The translations under genes were made by a program, and so were the position numbers. The notes beneath the pieces are model-generated. The model did no database searches, was not told the DNA's origin, and worked only from the letters and a program-made list of their open reading frames with translations. A stretch of 35,317 nt of DNA, from assembly GCA_900319935.1 (NCBI GenBank), contig ONQJ01000013.1, positions 1 to 35,317 of the forward strand, written 5' to 3'. The stretch comes from an uncultured Eubacteriales bacterium (GTDB lineage: Bacteria; Bacillota; Clostridia; Oscillospirales; Oscillospiraceae). The stretch's first letter is position 1. Each line of letters opens with the position of its first letter. This document shows positions 7,922-16,394 of this stretch, piece after piece.

Positions 7922-9199
7922 GTGCTTCAGACTTTACGCAACGCCTGGAGGATCGAAGAGATCCGCAAAAAGATCCTCTTCACCCTTCTGATCGTTCTGC
8001 TGTATCGTATCGGCAACGCGATCCCCGTGCCCTTCGTCAACACCGAGCTGCTCCGCCAGTATTTCGCGTATCTGCAGAATACCGCGCTGGGCCTGCTCGA
8101 CGCCATGTCCGGCGGCTCCTTCTCGAACGCGACGATCTTCGCGCTGTCCATCCAGCCCTATATCAACGCGTCCATCATCATCCAGCTGCTGTGCATCGCG
8201 ATCCCCGCGCTGGAGCGCATGAGCAAGGAAGAGGGCGAGGAAGGCAGAAAGAAGATCGCCTCCATCACCCGTTATTCCACGGTGGCCATCGGCCTGCTGC
8301 AGGGCTTCGGCTACTACATGCTGATGAAGAACAACGGCATCATCGTCGCGGACGCCTCCAGCAGCGTCTGGGCCGCGATCGTCATCATCCTGACCTTCAC
8401 TTCGGGCTCCGCCCTGATCATGTGGCTGGGTGAGCAGATCACCGAGTTCGGCATCGGCAACGGCATTTCCATCATCCTCTTCGCAAGCATCATTTCCCGC
8501 TTCCCCAACAGCGTCATCACCACGATCCAGAACGTGGCGAACGGCTCGCTGTCCTGGTGGGCGGCGCTGCTTGTGTTCCTCGGCGCGCTGGCGCTGATCG
8601 TGCTCATCGTCTTCGTCAACGACGCCGAGCGCAGGATCCCCGTCCAGTACGCCAAGAGAGTCGTGGGACGCAAGATGTACGGCGGCCAGTCCACGCACCT
8701 TCCGATGAAGGTGAACATGTCCGGCGTCATGCCCATCATCTTCGCATCCTCCATCTCGTCCATCCCGGCGACCATCGCGGCCTTCACCGGCCACAGCCAG
8801 AGCGCCTGGGCCAAGACGAACACCATCCCCTATGCGATCATCTACCTCCTGCTGATCATCTTCTTCGCGTACTTCTACTCCACGATCCAGTTCAACCCGA
8901 TCGAGGTGGCGAACAACCTGAAGAAGAACGGCGGCTATATCCCCGGCTTCCGTCCGGGCAAGCCGACCAGTGAGTTCATCCAGCGTGTGCTCAACAAGAT
9001 CACGCTCTTCGGCGCGATCTATCTCGGCATCATCGCCGTGACGCCCATCCTGGTATCTCACTTCAGCAACGCGGCCGCGCTGACCGGGCTCTCGCTCGGC
9101 GGCACGTCCATCATCATCGTTGTCGGCGTTGCTCTTGAGACCGTCCGCGCCATCGAGGCGCAGATGCTCATGCGCAACTACAAGGGCTTCCTTTCCTGA
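7922..9199 (+). CDS. secY: Protein translocase subunit SecY
   Basis: A 425-residue polytopic membrane protein with the ten-helix SecY architecture. Recognisable parts are the first helix and plug region (LLYRIGNAIPVPFVNTE), ALSIQPYINASIIIQLL, GNGISIILFASI, RRIPVQYAKR, and the C-terminal loop ending QMLMRNYKGFLS. A GTG start at 7922 follows directly after the rplO stop, with AGAGGTGA upstream. SecY forms the membrane channel with SecE and SecG. Confidence 0.97.
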   Translation: MLQTLRNAWRIEEIRKKILFTLLIVLLYRIGNAIPVPFVNTELLRQYFAYLQNTALGLLDAMSGGSFSNATIFALSIQPYINASIIIQLLCIAIPALERMSKEEGEEGRKKIASITRYSTVAIGLLQGFGYYMLMKNNGIIVADASSSVWAAIVIILTFTSGSALIMWLGEQITEFGIGNGISIILFASIISRFPNSVITTIQNVANGSLSWWAALLVFLGALALIVLIVFVNDAERRIPVQYAKRVVGRKMYGGQSTHLPMKVNMSGVMPIIFASSISSIPATIAAFTGHSQSAWAKTNTIPYAIIYLLLIIFFAYFYSTIQFNPIEVANNLKKNGGYIPGFRPGKPTSEFIQRVLNKITLFGAIYLGIIAVTPILVSHFSNAAALTGLSLGGTSIIIVVGVALETVRAIEAQMLMRNYKGFLS

Positions 9200-9217
9200 G
9201 TTGAGGAGGAGCATGCT

Positions 9218-9850
9218 ATGAGGCTTATCCTTCTCGGCGCCCCCGGCGCCGGTAAAGGCACTCAGGCAGAGATACTCAGCCGCGAGCTCGGTATCCCCAC
9301 CATTTCCACCGGCAACATCCTGCGCGCCGCGATCCGCGAGGGCACGGCCGTAGGGCTCAAAGCCAAAGCGCTGATCGACGCGGGCAAGCTCGTGGACGAC
9401 GAGACCATCATGGGCATCGTCTCCGAGCGTCTGGCGAAGGACGACTGCGCGCAGGGCTACATCCTCGACGGTGTTCCCCGCACGATCCCCCAGGCCGAGG
9501 CCATGGAGGCCATGGGCATCGAGATCGACGCCGCGCTCTCCATCGAGATCGCGGACGAGACGATCGTCGAGCGCATGTCCGGCCGCAGGACCTGCAAAAA
9601 CTGCAGCCAGACCTTCCACGTCGTCTACCATCCCCCGAAGCAGGCCGGCGTGTGCGACTTCTGCGGCGGCGAGCTGACGATCCGCAAGGACGACGCTCCC
9701 GAGACCGTGAAGGCCCGCCTCGAGACCTACCACCGGGAGACCGAGCCGCTCAAGGCCTTTTACCAGGCCCGCGGCAAGCTCGTGTGCGTAGAGAATCAGC
9801 CCAGCATCGAAGAGACGACCGCGGTGATCCGCGGCGCTCTGGGGATCTGA
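9218..9850 (+). CDS. adk: Adenylate kinase, zinc-containing lid
   Basis: This 210-residue enzyme converts ATP and AMP to two ADP. The P-loop GAPGAGKGT is at residues 7-15. The lid domain carries four cysteines, C126, C129, C146 and C149 (CKNC and CDFC), giving a structural zinc site as in Gram-positive long-form Adk. The AMP-binding motif reads LDGVPRT rather than the usual GFPRT, a mild variation. The secY-adk-map order is typical of Firmicutes. Confidence 0.97.
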   Translation: MRLILLGAPGAGKGTQAEILSRELGIPTISTGNILRAAIREGTAVGLKAKALIDAGKLVDDETIMGIVSERLAKDDCAQGYILDGVPRTIPQAEAMEAMGIEIDAALSIEIADETIVERMSGRRTCKNCSQTFHVVYHPPKQAGVCDFCGGELTIRKDDAPETVKARLETYHRETEPLKAFYQARGKLVCVENQPSIEETTAVIRGALGI

Positions 9851-9851
9851 A

Positions 9852-10622
9852 ATGGCGGAGAGCATCACCATCAAATCCCCCCATGAGATCGAGATCATGC
9901 GCCGGGCCGCGCAGATAACGGCCGGCGCACGGTCCATGGGCCGCCAGGCCGTCCGAGACGGACTGACGACCAGACAGATCGACCGGGCCGTGCATGAATA
10001 TATCGTCAAAAACGGCGGCAAGCCCAGCTGCCTCGGCTACGAGGGTTTCCCGGCTGCGACCTGCGTGTCCGTCAACGACGAGGTCATCCACGGCATCCCC
10101 GGAAAGAGGATCGTTCGAAACGGAGACATCGTCTCCATCGACCTCTGCGCGGCCTACCGCGGCTTCATCGGCGACTGCGCCGGCACCTATCCCGTCGGAG
10201 AGGTCAGCGAGGAAGCAAAAAAGCTTATCGAGGTAACGAGACAGGCTTTCTTCGAGGGCATTCGCTTCGCAAAGGTGGGCTACCGCGTCCACGACATCGG
10301 CGAAGCGGTGCAGGACTATGTGGAGAGCCACGGCTTTTCCGTGGTTCGCGACTTCGTGGGCCACGGCATCGGCCGCAGCATGCACGAAGCGCCCGAGGTC
10401 CCGAACTACCGCCCCGAGGGGCACCGCCCCAATCCGCGCCTCGTCAAGGGCATGACCATCTGCGTCGAGCCGATGGTCTGCGCGGGAGACTGGCGGATCC
10501 GCATCCTGAACGACGGCTGGACCGTCGTCACCGCGGACCACTCGCTGGCGGCGCATTATGAGAACACGATCCTGATCACCGACGGTGAGCCCGAAATACT
10601 CACCATGGCGGACGACATCTGA
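9852..10622 (+). CDS. map: Methionine aminopeptidase, type I
   Basis: A 256-residue enzyme that removes the initiator Met from nascent proteins. All metal ligands are present: D97, D108, H171, E206 and E237, with H80 as the usual active-site His. The GHGIGRSMHEAP block is diagnostic. There is no N-terminal SEC-C zinc extension. It begins 1 nt after the adk stop and lacks a strong ribosome binding site of its own, suggesting coupling. Confidence 0.97.
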   Translation: MAESITIKSPHEIEIMRRAAQITAGARSMGRQAVRDGLTTRQIDRAVHEYIVKNGGKPSCLGYEGFPAATCVSVNDEVIHGIPGKRIVRNGDIVSIDLCAAYRGFIGDCAGTYPVGEVSEEAKKLIEVTRQAFFEGIRFAKVGYRVHDIGEAVQDYVESHGFSVVRDFVGHGIGRSMHEAPEVPNYRPEGHRPNPRLVKGMTICVEPMVCAGDWRIRILNDGWTVVTADHSLAAHYENTILITDGEPEILTMADDI

Positions 10623-10640
10623 GCGAAGGAGGAATTTGAT

Positions 10641-10862
10641 TTGGCAAACAAAGATGATGTAATCGAACTGGAAGGCACGGTAGTGGAATCTCTTCCCAAC
10701 ACCATGTTCAAGGTGGATATCGGAGGCGGCCACATTATTCTGGCGCACATATCCGGCAAGCTCCGGATGAACTTTATCAGGATCCTTCCCGGCGACAAGG
10801 TCACGGTGCAGATGTCTCCGTACGACGTGACCCGGGGCAGGATCACTTGGAGAAGCAAGTAG
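10641..10862 (+). CDS. infA: Translation initiation factor IF-1, TTG start
   Basis: A 73-residue S1-type OB-fold protein with the IF-1 sequence [19 protein letters not shown] and the conserved C-terminal [13 protein letters not shown]. The start is TTG at 10641, placed 8 nt after AGGAGG (10627-10632). An internal ATG at 10653 would remove the first conserved residues. IF-1 blocks the A site during initiation. Confidence 0.95.
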   Translation: MANKDDVIELEGTVVESLPNTMFKVDIGGGHIILAHISGKLRMNFIRILPGDKVTVQMSPYDVTRGRITWRSK

Positions 10863-10873
10863 GAGGTAAATCA

Positions 10874-10987
10874 ATGAAAGTCAGACCTTCCGTCAAGCCC
10901 ATGTGCGAGAAGTGCAAGATCATCAAGCGCAAGGGCCGGGTCATGGTCATCTGCGAGAACCCGAAGCACAAGCAGCGTCAGGGCTGA
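10874..10987 (+). CDS. rpmJ: 50S ribosomal protein L36 (bL36), zinc type
   Basis: A 37-residue gene. The protein [21 protein letters not shown]..., with a Cys/Cys/Cys/His set (C11, C14, C27, H32), matches the zinc-binding L36. It lies 11 nt after infA with AGGAGG at 10861-10866, the usual infA-rpmJ pair. Confidence 0.96.
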   Translation: MKVRPSVKPMCEKCKIIKRKGRVMVICENPKHKQRQG

Positions 10988-11194
10988 TCACAGACGCACC
11001 GAAAACCTGCGGGGCCGCCGCCCCGCGAGCCGCGCGCACGGACAAAGGGCGCGGAACAAACATCGTAAGACAAGGTTTACAACGAAACCTGTCCTCATAA
11101 AAAATGCGCATTGGCCGGAGACTCCCTCCGGCGGGAACAAGTTTCCGGTTAAAGGAAATGCGCAATCCATTATTCGAAAGGATGATAGAACAAT
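10988..11194 (+). promoter_or_regulatory. Structured leader between rpmJ and rpsM
   Basis: The 207-nt gap has three structural units. Hairpin I is GCGGGGC-CGCC-GCCCCGC (11009-11026). Hairpin II pairs AGGTTT (11073-11078) with AAACCT (11085-11090), extended by GAC/GTC beyond a bulged A. Unit III is a three-way junction: TGCGCATT (11105-11112) pairs with AATGCGCA (11157-11164), enclosing GCCGGAG/CTCCGGC (11114-11132) and GGGAA/TTTCC (11133-11146). None has a T-run. The ribosome binding site follows at about 11177. This looks like an autoregulatory leader or processing region, but that role is inferred from structure alone. Confidence 0.55.
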
Positions 11195-11563
11195 ATGGCA
11201 CGTATAGCCGGCGTTGACCTGCCCAAGGACAAGAGAATCGAAATCGGTCTCACTTACGTCTACGGTATCGGCAGAACCAGCGCGAAGAAGATCCTGGAGA
11301 TGACCGGGATCAACCCCGACACCAGAGTCAAGAACCTCACCGACGAGGAAGAGAGCAAGCTGCGCGAGTGCATCGACCACAACTTTATCGTTGAGGGCGA
11401 CCTGCGCCGCCAGACCGCGCTGGACATCAAGCGCCTTACCGAGATCGGCTGCTACCGCGGCCAGCGTCATCGCCGCGGCCTGCCCGTACGCGGACAGAGA
11501 AGCAAGACCAACGCTCGTACCCGCAAGGGTCCGAAACGCACCATCGCGAATAAGAAGAAGTAA
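11195..11563 (+). CDS. rpsM: 30S ribosomal protein S13 (uS13)
   Basis: A 122-residue S13 with [20 protein letters not shown], the helix-turn region [11 protein letters not shown], and the conserved [20 protein letters not shown] tail that reaches the P-site tRNA. First gene of the alpha-type segment, preceded by the long structured leader. Confidence 0.97.
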   Translation: MARIAGVDLPKDKRIEIGLTYVYGIGRTSAKKILEMTGINPDTRVKNLTDEEESKLRECIDHNFIVEGDLRRQTALDIKRLTEIGCYRGQRHRRGLPVRGQRSKTNARTRKGPKRTIANKKK

Positions 11564-11578
11564 GGAGGGATATAGATC

Positions 11579-11980
11579 ATGGCAGCGAACACCAAGAAGA
11601 AAGTCGTCAGAACGCGCCGTCGCGAGCGCAAGAACATTGAAAAGGGCCAGGTCCATATCAGCTCTTCCTTCAACAACACCATGGTCACCATCACCGACAC
11701 GCAGGGCAACGCCATTTCCTGGGCGTCCGCGGGCGGGCTCGGTTTCCGTGGCAGCAAGAAGTCTACCCCCTTCGCCGCGCAGACCGCGGCCGAGACTGCC
11801 GCGAAGGCAGCCATGGAGCATGGCCTGAAGACCGTCGAGGTCTTTGTCAGAGGTCCCGGATCGGGCCGTGAGGCCGCTATCCGCGCGCTGCAGACCGCCG
11901 GTCTCGAAGTCACGATGATCAAGGACGTCACCCCCATCCCGCACAACGGCTGCCGTCCTCCGAAGCGTCGTCGCGTCTAA
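11579..11980 (+). CDS. rpsK: 30S ribosomal protein S11 (uS11)
   Basis: A 133-residue S11 with the conserved [18 protein letters not shown] and [18 protein letters not shown] segments and the C-terminal [17 protein letters not shown]11 lies on the 30S platform at the mRNA exit. Basic N-terminal extension ([14 protein letters not shown]) is slightly long but normal for clostridia. Confidence 0.97.
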   Translation: MAANTKKKVVRTRRRERKNIEKGQVHISSSFNNTMVTITDTQGNAISWASAGGLGFRGSKKSTPFAAQTAAETAAKAAMEHGLKTVEVFVRGPGSGREAAIRALQTAGLEVTMIKDVTPIPHNGCRPPKRRRV

Positions 11981-11997
11981 TAAGGAGGTAACTGAAA

Positions 11998-12624
11998 ATG
12001 GCTAGATATACCGATGCAGTTTGCCGTCAGTGCCGCAGAGAAGGTCAGAAGCTCTTCCTCAAGGGCGACCGCTGCTACACCGACAAGTGCGCGATGAACA
12101 ACCGCGCTTTCGCCCCCGGCCAGCACGGCCAGGGCCGCAGCAAGAACTCCGAGTACGGCCAGCAGCTTCGCGAGAAGCAGAAGGCCAAGCGCTTCTACGG
12201 CGTGCTCGAGAGCCAGTTCCGCAGCTACTTTGAGATGGCCGAGCGCCGTCAGGGCCAGACCGGTGAGAACCTGCTCTCCATCCTCGAGAGCCGTCTGGAC
12301 AACGTCGTTTACCGTCTGGGCTTCGCGATGAGCCGCGCCGAGGCGCGTCAGCTCGTCAGCCACGGCCACTTCACCGTCAACGGCCGCAAGGTCAACATCC
12401 CCAGCTACCAGGTGAAGCCGGGCATGGTCATCGCCCTCAAGGAGAGCAGCCGCGGGATCGAAAAGCTCAAGGCCAACATCGAGGCCAACGCATTCCGCCC
12501 CGCCCCCAAGTGGCTTGAGTACGATGCAAGCAATTTTGCAGGCAAGGTCGTCGCCGTCCCCACCAAGGAGGACATCGATCTGCCCATCGAGGAACACCTC
12601 ATCGTCGAGTTGTACTCCAAGTAA
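11998..12624 (+). CDS. rpsD: 30S ribosomal protein S4 (uS4), cysteine-containing form
   Basis: A 208-residue S4. The N-terminus has four cysteines ([18 protein letters not shown], then KCAMNNR), consistent with the zinc-binding S4 variant. The S4 RNA-binding domain ([20 protein letters not shown]) is present. S4 starts 16S rRNA assembly. Its place between rpsK and rpoA is typical of Clostridia, whereas in Bacillus subtilis rpsD lies elsewhere. Confidence 0.97.
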   Translation: MARYTDAVCRQCRREGQKLFLKGDRCYTDKCAMNNRAFAPGQHGQGRSKNSEYGQQLREKQKAKRFYGVLESQFRSYFEMAERRQGQTGENLLSILESRLDNVVYRLGFAMSRAEARQLVSHGHFTVNGRKVNIPSYQVKPGMVIALKESSRGIEKLKANIEANAFRPAPKWLEYDASNFAGKVVAVPTKEDIDLPIEEHLIVELYSK

Positions 12625-12702
12625 TCAAACACCCTCAGCCGATAACAATCACCGCAGGCCCCCGCAAGGGGCGCAATCAAAACAAGGAGGGTACTGTACT
12701 AT
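12625..12702 (+). other. rpsD-rpoA spacer with GC hairpin
   Basis: This 78-nt spacer contains GCCCC-CGCAA-GGGGC (12657-12671), a compact hairpin that can also be read as CCCC with a GCAA tetraloop and GGGG. AAGGAGGG follows at about 12685. No T-run is present, so readthrough into rpoA is expected. Confidence 0.5.
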
Positions 12703-13653
12703 ATGATCGAAATCAAGAAGCCGCGTATCGAGTGCATCGAGACTCCGACCGACAGCTCCTACGGTAAGTATGTCGTGGAGCCTCTGGAGCGCGGCTATGG
12801 CACAACGCTTGGCAACTCGCTTCGCAGAGTTCTTCTCTCCTCGCTGCCCGGCACCGCATGCACCAGCATCAAGATCGCCGGCGTGCAGCATGAGTTTTCC
12901 ACCATCCCCGGCGTGAAGGAAGACGTGACCGAGATCGTTCTGAACGTCAAGAGCATCATCGCCCGTCTCCACAGCGCCGAGCCCAAGACCGTCTATATCG
13001 AGGCCTCGGGCGAGGGCGTCGTCACCGCCGGCGACATCAAGGCGGACGCCGAGGTGGAGATCCTCAACCCGGAACAGCCCATCGCCACGCTCGGACCCGA
13101 CGGCGCTCTGAACATGGAGCTCGTCCTCGACCACGGCCGCGGCTACGTTCCCGCCGAGAAGAACAAGAATCCTCAGATGCCGATCGGCACGATCCCGGTC
13201 GACTCCATCTACACCCCGGTCCTGAAGGTCAATTACACGGTCGAGAACACCCGCGTGGGCAATCAGACCGACTTTGACAAGCTCACCATCGAGGTCTGGA
13301 CGGACAAGACCATGACCGCGCGCGACGCCGTCTCGCTCGGCGCCAAGATCCTGTGCGACCACTTCACGCTTTTCACCGACCTGTCCGATACCGCCGGCAT
13401 GAACTCCATCGTTGTCGACCGCGTCGAGACCGAGCCCGATACCATGCTCAAGATGTCCATCGAAGAGCTGGATCTCTCTGTGAGAAGCTTCAACTGCCTC
13501 AAACGCGCGAACATCAATACTGTCGAGGATCTGATCAGTAAGACTCAGGACGAGATGATCAAGGTCCGCAACCTCGGCCGCAAGTCCCTCGAAGAGGTCG
13601 AGCACAAGCTCACCATGATGGGGCTCTCGCTGGCAAGCGAGGACAACCAGTAA
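12703..13653 (+). CDS. rpoA: DNA-directed RNA polymerase subunit alpha
   Basis: A 316-residue alpha subunit. The N-terminal dimerisation domain includes [22 protein letters not shown], and the C-terminal domain (from about residue 245) has the helix-hairpin-helix [22 protein letters not shown] and [14 protein letters not shown], which bind UP elements and activators. Normal length and order between rpsD and rplQ. Confidence 0.98.
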   Translation: MIEIKKPRIECIETPTDSSYGKYVVEPLERGYGTTLGNSLRRVLLSSLPGTACTSIKIAGVQHEFSTIPGVKEDVTEIVLNVKSIIARLHSAEPKTVYIEASGEGVVTAGDIKADAEVEILNPEQPIATLGPDGALNMELVLDHGRGYVPAEKNKNPQMPIGTIPVDSIYTPVLKVNYTVENTRVGNQTDFDKLTIEVWTDKTMTARDAVSLGAKILCDHFTLFTDLSDTAGMNSIVVDRVETEPDTMLKMSIEELDLSVRSFNCLKRANINTVEDLISKTQDEMIKVRNLGRKSLEEVEHKLTMMGLSLASEDNQ

Positions 13654-13672
13654 GTAAGGAGGAAATGCTATT

Positions 13673-14014
13673 ATGCCCGGAACCAGAAAGCTCGGCAAGC
13701 CGACCGATCAGCGCATGGCGATGCTCCGTCAGCAGGTCACCGATTTTCTCGATAAAGGCCGTATGGAGACCACCGTCACCCGCGCCAAGGAGATCGCTCC
13801 TCTCGCCGAGAAGATGATCACCCTCGGCAAGGCTGCCGACCTTGCGTCCTACCGTCAGATGCTCAGCTTCATCACCCGTGAAGACGTGGCGAAGAAGGTC
13901 AAGGACGAGCTCGCCGGCAAGTACGCCGAGCGCAGCGGCGGTTACACCCGCATCACCCGTATCGGCGCCCGCCGCGGCGACGCCGCCGAGATGGCCGTCA
14001 TCGAGCTGGTCTGA
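13673..14014 (+). CDS. rplQ: 50S ribosomal protein L17 (bL17)
   Basis: A 113-residue L17 with the start [20 protein letters not shown], the motif [19 protein letters not shown], and the end [21 protein letters not shown]17 lies near the tunnel exit. It is the last gene of the ribosomal cluster; a palindromic element and a terminator follow. Confidence 0.97.
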   Translation: MPGTRKLGKPTDQRMAMLRQQVTDFLDKGRMETTVTRAKEIAPLAEKMITLGKAADLASYRQMLSFITREDVAKKVKDELAGKYAERSGGYTRITRIGARRGDAAEMAVIELV

Positions 14015-14046
14015 TAAGACGCTGCCATCCGACAGGATCCATTTCG

Positions 14047-14154
14047 GCCTTTCCGGCCAAATTTGCGCCGAACTTCGTTGACTTTCTTGACCATATATAT
14101 CCATTATGTTCTGCGAAAGCCGCCTCGTTCAGCACAAATTTGCCTCGGAAATGC
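14047..14154. repeat. 108-bp inverted-repeat element between rplQ and its terminator
   Basis: CAAATTTGCGCCGAAC (14058-14073) faces GTTCAGCACAAATTTG (14127-14142), extended outwards by TTTCCG (14050-14055) and CGGAAA (14146-14151) and by GC/GC ends. The loop is 53 nt and AT-rich (CATATATATCC). The two mismatches in the 16-bp core are C-A on the plus strand but become G-U pairs in a minus-strand RNA. This favours an RNA read from the minus strand, or a mobile palindromic element. No coding frame is seen. Together with the terminator it fills most of the 350-nt gap 14015-14364. Confidence 0.6.
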
Positions 14155-14202
14155 AAGAAAGCGATCTGACGGATACCAGCGGCAGACTGCAATTTATGAA
14201 CC

Positions 14203-14236
14203 AAAAGCCCGAAGGAGAGCTCCTTCGGGCTTTTAT
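14203..14236 (+). terminator. Intrinsic terminator of the ribosomal cluster
   Basis: GCCCGAAGGAG (14207-14217) pairs perfectly with CTCCTTCGGGC (14220-14230), followed by TTTTATT; the A4 run before it lengthens the stem. It separates rplQ from the ABC transporter operon, which has its own promoter. Confidence 0.93.
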
Positions 14237-14278
14237 TCGTTTGTGAAACATTTACCCAACTGTCACCGGGGCGGAAGA

Positions 14279-14307
14279 TTGACATTCCCCCGCTCAATGG
14301 TTAAACT
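14279..14307 (+). promoter_or_regulatory. Sigma-A type promoter of the ABC importer operon
   Basis: TTGACA (14279-14284), a 17-nt spacer and TAAACT (14302-14307) lie 58 nt before the ATPase start. The -35 box is perfect; the -10 matches four of six. No obvious operator palindrome is seen around it. Confidence 0.7.
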
Positions 14308-14364
14308 GAAAACAGAAAAGGCACTCTCCCTCGCGCACGAAAAAACAAAACAGGTGGAAATGCT

Positions 14365-15477
14365 ATGAAAGTCGTATTGGAACACCTCACAAAACGATTC
14401 CCCAGCCGCAACAAAAAGGACAAGAGCGAGGTCGTCGCCGTCAACGACATGTCCTTTGAGATCCCCGACGGCAAGCTCGTCGGCCTGCTCGGCCCCTCCG
14501 GCTGCGGCAAGAGCACCGCGCTCAACCTCATCTGCGGCCTGGAGACGCCGACCGAAGGAAAGATCTTCTTCGGGGACGACGACGTGACCAAGCTCCCGCC
14601 CGAGCGGCGCGGCGTGGGCCTCGTCTTTCAGAACTACGCGCTCTACCCGCATCTGACCGTCCGGCAGAACATCCTCTTCCCGCTGCAGAACCTGCGCGGC
14701 GAGGCGAAGCTCTCCAAGGAGGTCATGGAGGAGAAGGTGCTCGAGGCGGCGAAGCTCGTTCAGATCGAACAGCTACTCGAACGCAAGCCGAGCGAGATGT
14801 CCGGCGGCCAGCAGCAGCGCGTCGCCATCGCCCGCGCGCTCGTGAAGATGCCGCGCGTGCTCCTGCTCGACGAGCCGCTGTCGAACCTGGACGCGCGCCT
14901 GAGACTGCAGACCCGCGAGGAGATCCGCCGCATCCAGCGCGAGACCGGCGTCACCACCGTCTTCGTCACCCACGACCAGGAGGAGGCCATGAGCATCTCC
15001 GACGTGATCGTCGTGATGAAGGACGGCGTGCTGCAGCAGACCGGAAAGCCCCAGGAGGTCTACAACGACCCGGGCAATCTCTTCGTGGCGAAATTCCTCG
15101 GCACGCCGCCGATCAACGTTTTCGATGGCTCGGTGAGGTCCGGCACGCTCTTCGTCGGCGAGGACGCCGTGATGAAGGTGGAGGGCGTCGCGGACGGGCC
15201 CTACACCGTCGGCATCCGGCCGGAGGCCTTCCGCGTGCGCGACGACGGCCCGCTGCGCTGCGCGCTCGAGACCGTCGAGGTCATGGGCCGCGACACCACG
15301 ATCGTCTCGACCCACCCGGCCATGCAGGGCGTGTCGATCCGCTCGGTCATCAGCGCCGAATACGCCGAGGGCGTGTCCGGCGGCGAGGTGCGCTTCTATC
15401 TCAAGACCGCGAAGGTGCACCTGTTCGACCCCGCGAGCGGCGAGCGCGTGCGCTTTGCCTCCGCTGAGGCGCTTTGA
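14365..15477 (+). CDS. Sugar-type ABC importer ATPase (MalK/UgpC/MsmK family)
   Basis: This 370-residue ATP-binding subunit energises the two permeases encoded next. Walker A GPSGCGKST is at residues 43-51, the Q-loop Q89, the signature MSGGQ at 145-149, Walker B VLLLDE at 165-170, and the switch His H203. The C-terminal 120 residues form the regulatory TOBE/OB region (VGIRPEAFRVR) typical of CUT1 importers such as maltose or glycerol-3-phosphate systems. AGGTGG at 14352-14357 sets the start. The true substrate cannot be told from sequence. Many clostridia share one such ATPase among several sugar importers, but here it is within the operon. Confidence 0.93.
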   Translation: MKVVLEHLTKRFPSRNKKDKSEVVAVNDMSFEIPDGKLVGLLGPSGCGKSTALNLICGLETPTEGKIFFGDDDVTKLPPERRGVGLVFQNYALYPHLTVRQNILFPLQNLRGEAKLSKEVMEEKVLEAAKLVQIEQLLERKPSEMSGGQQQRVAIARALVKMPRVLLLDEPLSNLDARLRLQTREEIRRIQRETGVTTVFVTHDQEEAMSISDVIVVMKDGVLQQTGKPQEVYNDPGNLFVAKFLGTPPINVFDGSVRSGTLFVGEDAVMKVEGVADGPYTVGIRPEAFRVRDDGPLRCALETVEVMGRDTTIVSTHPAMQGVSIRSVISAEYAEGVSGGEVRFYLKTAKVHLFDPASGERVRFASAEAL

Positions 15478-15490
15478 GAGGGCTGACGGG

Positions 15491-16384
15491 ATGAACAACA
15501 AAAGCTTTAAGGGATGGCTCTATCTGCTGCCGGCCATCCTCTTCCTCGGGGCCTTCATGGTCTACCCGCTGGTGGACGTCTTCGTCTACTCCTTCGAGGA
15601 GGGCTACAACTCCGCCTCGCAGAGCTATTTCGGCACGGGCGTCTACAACTACGCTTATGTGCTGCGCGACGGCTATTTCCTGCAGGCGCTGAAAAACACC
15701 TTCCTCCTGGTCATCATCACGGTGCCGCTCTCCACGGGTCTGGCGCTGCTGATCTCGCTCGCGCTCAACTCGATCAAAAAGCTGCGCGAGCTGTTCCAGA
15801 CGATCTACTTCCTGCCCTATGTCACGAACACGCTCGCCGTCGGCCTGGTGTTCATGATCCTGTTCAAGAAGACCGCCTATACCGACGGTCTGGTGAATCT
15901 CGTGATCGCCTTCTTCGGCGGCTCCTCGGTCGACTTCATCGACGGCCCCTACTGGGCGAAGATGTTCGTGCTGTGCTTCTACACGGTCTGGGTCGTGCTG
16001 CCCTTCAAGATCCTGATCCTCACGAGCGCGCTGGCCTCCGTACGGCAGGACTTCTACAACGCCGCGCGGCTCGACGCCACGCCGAAGTGGCGCGTGTTCA
16101 CGCGCATCACGCTGCCGATGATCTCGCCGCAGCTGTTTTACCTCATCATCACGGGCTTCATCGGCGCCTTCAAGGCGTACAGCGACGCGGTCGCCATCTT
16201 CGGCACCGACCTCAACGCCGCCGGCATGAACACGATCGTGGGCTACGTCTACGACATGCTCTACGGCAACAGCGGCGGCTGGCCGTCCTACGCCTCGGCC
16301 GCGGCGATCATCCTCTTTGCGATCGTGCTGACGATCACCTGCATCAACCTGCTCGTCAGCCGCAAGCACGTCTACTACGTCTGA
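15491..16384 (+). CDS. ABC importer permease, MalF/UgpA type
   Basis: A 297-residue inner membrane protein with six predicted helices (the first is WLYLLPAILFLGAFMVYPLV). The cytoplasmic EAA-type loop is NAARLDATPKWRVFTRITLP, which docks onto the ATPase. The ATG at 15491 is chosen over an upstream in-frame ATG at 15455 because the latter overlaps the ATPase gene and lacks a membrane-protein start. It follows the ATPase by 13 nt. Confidence 0.92.
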   Translation: MNNKSFKGWLYLLPAILFLGAFMVYPLVDVFVYSFEEGYNSASQSYFGTGVYNYAYVLRDGYFLQALKNTFLLVIITVPLSTGLALLISLALNSIKKLRELFQTIYFLPYVTNTLAVGLVFMILFKKTAYTDGLVNLVIAFFGGSSVDFIDGPYWAKMFVLCFYTVWVVLPFKILILTSALASVRQDFYNAARLDATPKWRVFTRITLPMISPQLFYLIITGFIGAFKAYSDAVAIFGTDLNAAGMNTIVGYVYDMLYGNSGGWPSYASAAAIILFAIVLTITCINLLVSRKHVYYV

Positions 16385-16394
16385 GAGGAGGGGC

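Noticed and set aside
7934-10021. A 695-codon open frame on the minus strand opposite secY and adk.
   Set aside because: It is antisense to well-matched genes and rich in Asp, Gly, Ala, Val and Arg without domain features, as expected for high-GC shadows.
14075-14110. Promoter-like TTGACT and TTGACC near CATATATATCC in the rplQ 3' region.
   Set aside because: Spacing to any -10-like hexamer is wrong (11 or 21 nt), and the region is the loop of the inverted-repeat element.
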